Shown here: in pieces, positions 59,958 to 64,000 of the stretch
Numbering within the stretch: the first letter of the stretch is position 1
Layout: the number at the start of each line of letters is the position of its first letter
Assembly: GCF_019203985.1 (NCBI RefSeq)
Contig: NZ_JAGSPD010000003.1
Location: 124,001-188,000, forward strand
Reading direction: 5' to 3'
From: Winogradskyella luteola
Lineage (GTDB): Bacteria > Bacteroidota > Bacteroidia > Flavobacteriales > Flavobacteriaceae
Length of the DNA stretch: 64,000 nucleotides
Program-made: the position numbers and the translations under genes
The notes under the pieces: model-generated
Seen by the model: the letters and a program-made list of their open reading frames with translations, nothing else
The model's database searches: none
What the model was told of the DNA's origin: nothing

Positions 59958-61232
59958 ATGAACGACATAATATTAAAAGTTGAAAATATTTCTAAGCAAT
60001 ACCGATTAGGCCTTATTGGCACAGGTACATTGCGACACGATTTAAACAGATGGTGGTATAAAATAAGAGGGAAGGAAGATCCTTTTTTACAAGTTGGCGA
60101 AGTTAACGATCGTTCAGTAAAGGGCGAGAGTGATTATGTTTGGGCATTGCAAGACATTAATTTTGAAGTTGAGAAAGGTGAGGTATTGGGTATTGTCGGA
60201 AAAAATGGAGCAGGTAAATCTACATTGCTAAAAATTTTATCGAGAGTAACGGCACCTACACAAGGTGAGGTGAAAACCAAAGGTGATATAGCTTCATTAC
60301 TAGAGGTTGGTACAGGATTTCATCCAGAAATGACAGGACGGGAGAATATCTTCTTAAACGGAGCTATCCTTGGGATGACCAAAAAGGAAATTAAGCAAAA
60401 ACTCGAACAGATTATTGCCTTTAGTGGCTGTGCACGATATATTGATACGCCAGTAAAAAGATATAGTATTGGCATGCGAGTGAGATTGGCGTTTTCTGTC
60501 GCCGCATTTTTAGAGCCAGATATTCTAGTTGTTGATGAAGTCTTAGCTGTAGGCGATGCTGAATTTCAAAAGAAAGCCATAGGAAAAATGCAGGATATAA
60601 GTCAAGGAGAAGGTAGAACAGTATTGTTTGTAAGCCATGATATGACATCGATTGAAGCCTTATGTTCTAGAGTGATTGTTTTACAAAATGGAAAAATTGC
60701 ACTAATAGATACGCCTCAGAAAGCCATTGAATTTTATTTAAAATCGGATCAAACAGATGATGAAATTAACTACGTTAATGTTAGGGGAGATAAGCAATTT
60801 TATATAAAAAAGATTACGATTAATGGTGGACATAATCGAAACAATATAGTTAAGTCTGGTAGTTCTATAAAAATGAAATTTGAACTCAATAAAGGCTTGT
60901 TGCCAGAGGAGTTAAAAAAAATTGCCTTTTATCTAATTATAAAAAACGAATTGCAATCCCCTGTATTAACTCTTTCTAATATGTATGACTCCAGTTTTGA
61001 ATATTCAAAAATAGCCACTAGATATTTAGAGTGCGAAATTAAAGGTATTAATCTCACTGAAGGTAGATATTCTGTTACAACTTGGTTAACGTTTAATAAC
61101 GCTTTGTCTAATCAAATCAACGACGCATTTGTGTTTGAGGTTATTCAAACAGATTTTTATAAAACAGGGAAAATGCCAAGCCCAAGAGAACATGGGTATA
61201 TGTTATTAAATCAAAATTGGAGTTGTTCTTAA
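59958..61232 (+). CDS. Polysaccharide ABC exporter ATPase with C-terminal carbohydrate-binding domain (Wzt-like)
   Basis: 424-aa protein. ABC domain ~1-260: Walker A GKNGAGKST near 80-88, TGRENIFLNGAILGM, signature YSIGMRVRLAFSVA, Walker B ILVVDEVLAVGD, switch His FVSHDM. Residues ~270-424 form a beta-rich Wzt-C-like domain (GSSIKMKFELNK, LECEIKGINLTEGRY, ending HGYMLLNQNWS) that in characterised systems binds the modified non-reducing end of the O-antigen. It starts directly after the methyltransferase stop. Confidence 0.92.
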   Translation: MNDIILKVENISKQYRLGLIGTGTLRHDLNRWWYKIRGKEDPFLQVGEVNDRSVKGESDYVWALQDINFEVEKGEVLGIVGKNGAGKSTLLKILSRVTAPTQGEVKTKGDIASLLEVGTGFHPEMTGRENIFLNGAILGMTKKEIKQKLEQIIAFSGCARYIDTPVKRYSIGMRVRLAFSVAAFLEPDILVVDEVLAVGDAEFQKKAIGKMQDISQGEGRTVLFVSHDMTSIEALCSRVIVLQNGKIALIDTPQKAIEFYLKSDQTDDEINYVNVRGDKQFYIKKITINGGHNRNNIVKSGSSIKMKFELNKGLLPEELKKIAFYLIIKNELQSPVLTLSNMYDSSFEYSKIATRYLECEIKGINLTEGRYSVTTWLTFNNALSNQINDAFVFEVIQTDFYKTGKMPSPREHGYMLLNQNWSCS

Positions 61233-61251
61233 ATATAATTTCATTTATAAG

Positions 61252-62505
61252 ATGAAAAAAATTTTAGTGGTCGTAGAATCTATTAATGTAAATGATAGCA
61301 GTGCTAGTAAAGGAAGGGTTGCACTAATTAAGAACTTAAAAAAATGTAATTACGACATTAAGGTATATCACTACACGAGAAAAGATATTTCTATACAAGG
61401 CATTCCGTGTGTAGCTATAAAAGAAAAAAAAGTAACATTCTTGGCCATAGTCAATAAACTTCAGCTTATTTTTTACAAACTCACTAAGATTAGACTTAGT
61501 AAATATTATGAGATGCTAACGGGCTTTTCATTTTCTTTTTTAAATGATGCGAAGAGCATAAAAGCTGCTCTTAAGAACGAAAAAGATTTTAATCCAGATT
61601 TTGTGTTAACATTAAGTAAAGCAGCAAGTTTTACTGCTCATAAGGCTATTCTTGGAATACCGAAATGGCATTCAAAATGGTTGGCTTACGTACATGATCC
61701 TTATCCATTCCATTTTTATCCAAGACCATACAACTGGGTTGAGCCTGGTTATCATAAAAAGCAAGAATTTTTTAGGGAAGTGTCTAAAAAATCTGCCCAT
61801 GGTGTCTTTCCAAGTCAACTATTAAAAGAATGGATGGGTAGTTACTACCCTGATTTTTTAGAACGTGGTATTGTTATACCGCATCAAATACAAGATGAAG
61901 AGGTAACCAATAAAGTATTACCAAATTATTTTAGCAAAGAAGGATTTACTATTTTACATGCTGGCAATTTAATGTTACCTCGTAATCCAAAAGGTTTAAT
62001 AGAAGGCTATAAAGAATTTTTAAAAAATAATAAAGAAGCAAAAAAAGATACTCAACTACTTTTTATAGGATCAAATGAAGCTTTTAATGAATACTTAAAC
62101 CACGAAAAGAATAATTTAGAACAATTATATGTAAGTAAGGGTTATGTACAATATAATGAGGTGCAGATTATGCAAATGAATGCTTCTATAAATGTTATAT
62201 TGGAAGCTAAAGCCGAAATTAGTCCGTTTTTACCGGGAAAATTTCCACATTGTATTAAAGCAGATAAACCAATTTTGCATTTAGGCCCACAAATGAGTGA
62301 AACATCTAGACTTTTAGGTGAGGATTACAAATACAAATCACAAATAGATGATACTCAAAAAATAGCTCAACATATTGAAGAGCTCTACCAAAAATGGAAA
62401 AATGATAAGTATAATCACCTTAACAGACCTGACTTAGTTGATTATTTATCAATAAAAAATTTAAAAACCGTTATGAATTCTTTGTCCTCAGATGCAAGTA
62501 GCTAA
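61252..62505 (+). CDS. GT-B-fold glycosyltransferase
   Basis: 417-aa protein with a Rossmann start (MKKILVVVESINVND) and a GT4-like C-terminal half (FTILHAGNLMLPRNPKGLIEGY, VILEAKAEISPFLPGKFPHCI with the donor-binding region, DKPILHLGP). The N-terminal half has a YVHDPYPFHFYPRPY acceptor-side segment. Likely adds a sugar to the exported glycan; donor and linkage unknown. 19 bases after the ATPase gene; overlaps the next gene by 14 bases. Confidence 0.8.
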   Translation: MKKILVVVESINVNDSSASKGRVALIKNLKKCNYDIKVYHYTRKDISIQGIPCVAIKEKKVTFLAIVNKLQLIFYKLTKIRLSKYYEMLTGFSFSFLNDAKSIKAALKNEKDFNPDFVLTLSKAASFTAHKAILGIPKWHSKWLAYVHDPYPFHFYPRPYNWVEPGYHKKQEFFREVSKKSAHGVFPSQLLKEWMGSYYPDFLERGIVIPHQIQDEEVTNKVLPNYFSKEGFTILHAGNLMLPRNPKGLIEGYKEFLKNNKEAKKDTQLLFIGSNEAFNEYLNHEKNNLEQLYVSKGYVQYNEVQIMQMNASINVILEAKAEISPFLPGKFPHCIKADKPILHLGPQMSETSRLLGEDYKYKSQIDDTQKIAQHIEELYQKWKNDKYNHLNRPDLVDYLSIKNLKTVMNSLSSDASS

Positions 62506-63091
62506 AATCAGAAATAAAGTAAAGCACTTATATAACAAATACAGAAAGATTGTTATTACAAGATTTCATAGTATGAGGGGCACATCAGACAAGAACAGAT
62601 GGAGTAAGAAAAAATCTTTATTTGAATCTTGGGATGAACGCACGCAGCTTTTAGCAAATGAGGTGCAACCAAATAGTAGGGTGATTGAGTTTGGAGCTGC
62701 ACGTTTAGTTTTAGAAAAGATGTTACCAGAAGGATGTACTTATTATAACTCTGACATAGTTAAGAGAGATAATAGCACAATTGTGTTAGATTTAAATATA
62801 GAATTACCAGTAATCGAAAGTGTAGATTATGTAATATTTAGTGGAGTATTGGAATATATATATAAAGTCGAAAGACTTTTAAAGCACCTTTCATCTTATA
62901 CAGACTGCATAGTTTTTTCTTATGCGACTACAGATATGTTTCCTGATAATAAAGTTAGACATTACAACGGATGGGTAAGTGATTTAAGTCTAGAACAAAT
63001 AAAGAGTATAGGAACAGATTTAGGTTGGTATTGTGAGATTATTGGAACATGGAAAAATCAAACACTATTTAAATTTAGTAAAGGTTTATGA
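62492..63091 (+). CDS. MetW-like methyltransferase-fold protein
   Basis: 199-aa protein with a Rossmann methyltransferase-like core: RVIEFGAARLVLEKMLPEG (motif I), YNSDIVKRD, VIFSGVLEYIYKVERLLKHL. The glycine-rich loop is weaker than usual (GAAR instead of GxGxG), so catalytic activity is uncertain. Basic N-terminus. Overlaps the GT-B gene by 14 bases and the next GT2 gene by 4 (ATGA), so it belongs to the glycan operon. Confidence 0.7.
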   Translation: MQVAKIRNKVKHLYNKYRKIVITRFHSMRGTSDKNRWSKKKSLFESWDERTQLLANEVQPNSRVIEFGAARLVLEKMLPEGCTYYNSDIVKRDNSTIVLDLNIELPVIESVDYVIFSGVLEYIYKVERLLKHLSSYTDCIVFSYATTDMFPDNKVRHYNGWVSDLSLEQIKSIGTDLGWYCEIIGTWKNQTLFKFSKGL

Positions 63092-64000
63092 ATTCTAAGT
63101 ACACTATAATTTTTGCTTACAGAAACAGAGATTCTGAACGTGTAAAGTTGTCCTTAGAATCGTTGAGTAAACAAACCAATCTTAATTTTGAAGTTATTTT
63201 CGTTGATTATGGAAGTGATGAAAACTATGCAAAAGAAATTTATACCGTTGTTAATTCATTTCGTTTTGTATTATACCATTATATTTCACATTCTGGACTT
63301 CTGTGGAATAAATCCAAAGCACTTAATTATGGAATTAGCAATGCAAAAAATGAATATATATTATTAGCGGATGTCGATGTTTTATTCGCTTCAAATTTTG
63401 TCGAGACACTTAATGATTATAAAGACTCAGACAGTTTTACATTATTTAAAATTAATTATTTAGCTCAGGCTGTTCAATCATCTGATATTATAGAAAAACC
63501 TTTAGATAAATTAAAAATTTCGCATAGTGGAGATACCTTTGGCATAGGTTTATTCCCCAAGAAAGCTTTAGAAAGAGTTAGAGGATTGGATACTTTTTTC
63601 CATTTTTATGGATCCGAAGATGAGGATTTAAACTCAAGATTAGAAACGGCAGGTTACAAACAGAAAAGATGTAATGTTCCACTGCTATGGCATCAATGGC
63701 ATCCTACATACAACACGGAGAAGGAAATTTTAACCATAAACCCAAGATTATCTAATGTAAGGAGAATCAATCAGCGCCATTTTTTATGGCAAAAAGAAGA
63801 ACGTACCATTATTCCTAGTGATTCAGAAAATTGGGGAAAAGTATTTTTCAAAACAGATTTAGATATTCTTAATCGTCCTACAAGTTCAGTAACAATAGTA
63901 AACATTGAAGCTCATGTCATTCATTTTCTTAGACTTATTTTACCTTCATTGACAAATCATGTAGTTAAAGTGGTTTTTCTACAAGATGATTATTACAAAT
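63088..64000 (+). CDS. Glycosyltransferase family 2, 3'-truncated by window edge
   Basis: At least 304 residues, open to the window end. Begins MNSKYTIIFAYRNRDSERVK, then VIFVDYGSDEN, LNYGISNAKNEYILLADVDV with the DxD metal site, and FYGSEDEDLNSRLETAGYK with the ED acceptor-site motif, the pattern of GT2 / galactosyltransferase-like enzymes. An extra domain follows from about residue 225 (TSSVTIVNIEAHVIHF), which may be the start of a second transferase domain. The ATG overlaps the TGA of the previous gene. Confidence 0.85.
   Translation, partial: MNSKYTIIFAYRNRDSERVKLSLESLSKQTNLNFEVIFVDYGSDENYAKEIYTVVNSFRFVLYHYISHSGLLWNKSKALNYGISNAKNEYILLADVDVLFASNFVETLNDYKDSDSFTLFKINYLAQAVQSSDIIEKPLDKLKISHSGDTFGIGLFPKKALERVRGLDTFFHFYGSEDEDLNSRLETAGYKQKRCNVPLLWHQWHPTYNTEKEILTINPRLSNVRRINQRHFLWQKEERTIIPSDSENWGKVFFKTDLDILNRPTSSVTIVNIEAHVIHFLRLILPSLTNHVVKVVFLQDDYYK

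Noticed and set aside
1..64000. tRNA, rRNA, CRISPR, prophage or integrase
   Set aside because: I looked for TPsiC-arm-like motifs, regular short repeats, and phage or recombinase proteins on both strands and found none.

Overview
The window looks like chromosomal DNA of a marine-type member of the Flavobacteriaceae (Bacteroidota). It is AT-rich, carries several proteins with the type IX secretion 'type B' (gliding-motility-associated) C-terminal sorting domain, encodes flavobacterial families such as DUF6090, DUF5606 and multi-DUF349 proteins, and has promoters of the Bacteroidota form TTTG-N18/19-TAnnTTTG. The genus cannot be fixed from sequence alone. I see no tRNA, rRNA, CRISPR array, insertion sequence or phage gene.

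Layout. 1-12 kb is mostly housekeeping: the end of an M28 peptidase gene, a DinB-like secreted protein, two paralogous M23 peptidases around a DUF6090 protein and a 37-aa ORF, lysA divergent from an ACT-like protein, sucC, cysH, DUF1456, an esterase, a TerB-like protein and uvrB. 12-27.5 kb is an array of five large secreted T9SS type B proteins, all on the minus strand, built from repeated Cys/Asp-rich modules; two of them share an almost identical, strikingly GC-rich 1.1-kb 3' cassette. 27.6-33 kb has an ABC transporter, a pRiA4b ORF-3-like protein, heme A synthase, a GNAT acetyltransferase and the CCA-adding enzyme. 33-41.8 kb is an envelope-glycan region: two small kinase-fold proteins (InaA/Kdo-kinase-like and YrbL-like), a GT2 glycosyltransferase, a CDP-glycerol phosphotransferase family protein, a sugar/alcohol nucleotidyltransferase, a CDF transporter, a Stealth phosphotransferase and two different ATP-grasp proteins in a tight operon behind dapD. 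41.8-42.25 kb is non-coding and holds two tandem related units, each ending in an intrinsic terminator; these are candidate small RNAs. 42.25-50.8 kb holds ruvX, def, DUF5606, mazG, a DUF349 protein, a LolD-type ATPase with a 39-aa membrane ORF, a methyltransferase and an ABC-F protein.

50.8-64 kb is a plus-strand exopolysaccharide/O-antigen operon driven by a strong consensus promoter. It encodes a Wza-like export lipoprotein, a Wzc-like tyrosine autokinase, a priming sugar transferase, a UDP-sugar 6-dehydrogenase and two epimerases. Next come an ABC exporter (Wzm/Wzt) with a methyltransferase gene between its two subunits, and then a glycosyltransferase, a second methyltransferase and a GT2 gene cut by the window end. 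Together these would build a uronic-acid-containing glycan on a lipid carrier, export it and regulate its synthesis by tyrosine phosphorylation.

Most worth a second look: the tandem non-coding units at 41.84-42.11 kb, the duplicated GC-rich cassette at 21.6/24.1 kb, and the dapD-ATP-grasp-ATP-grasp-Stealth operon.
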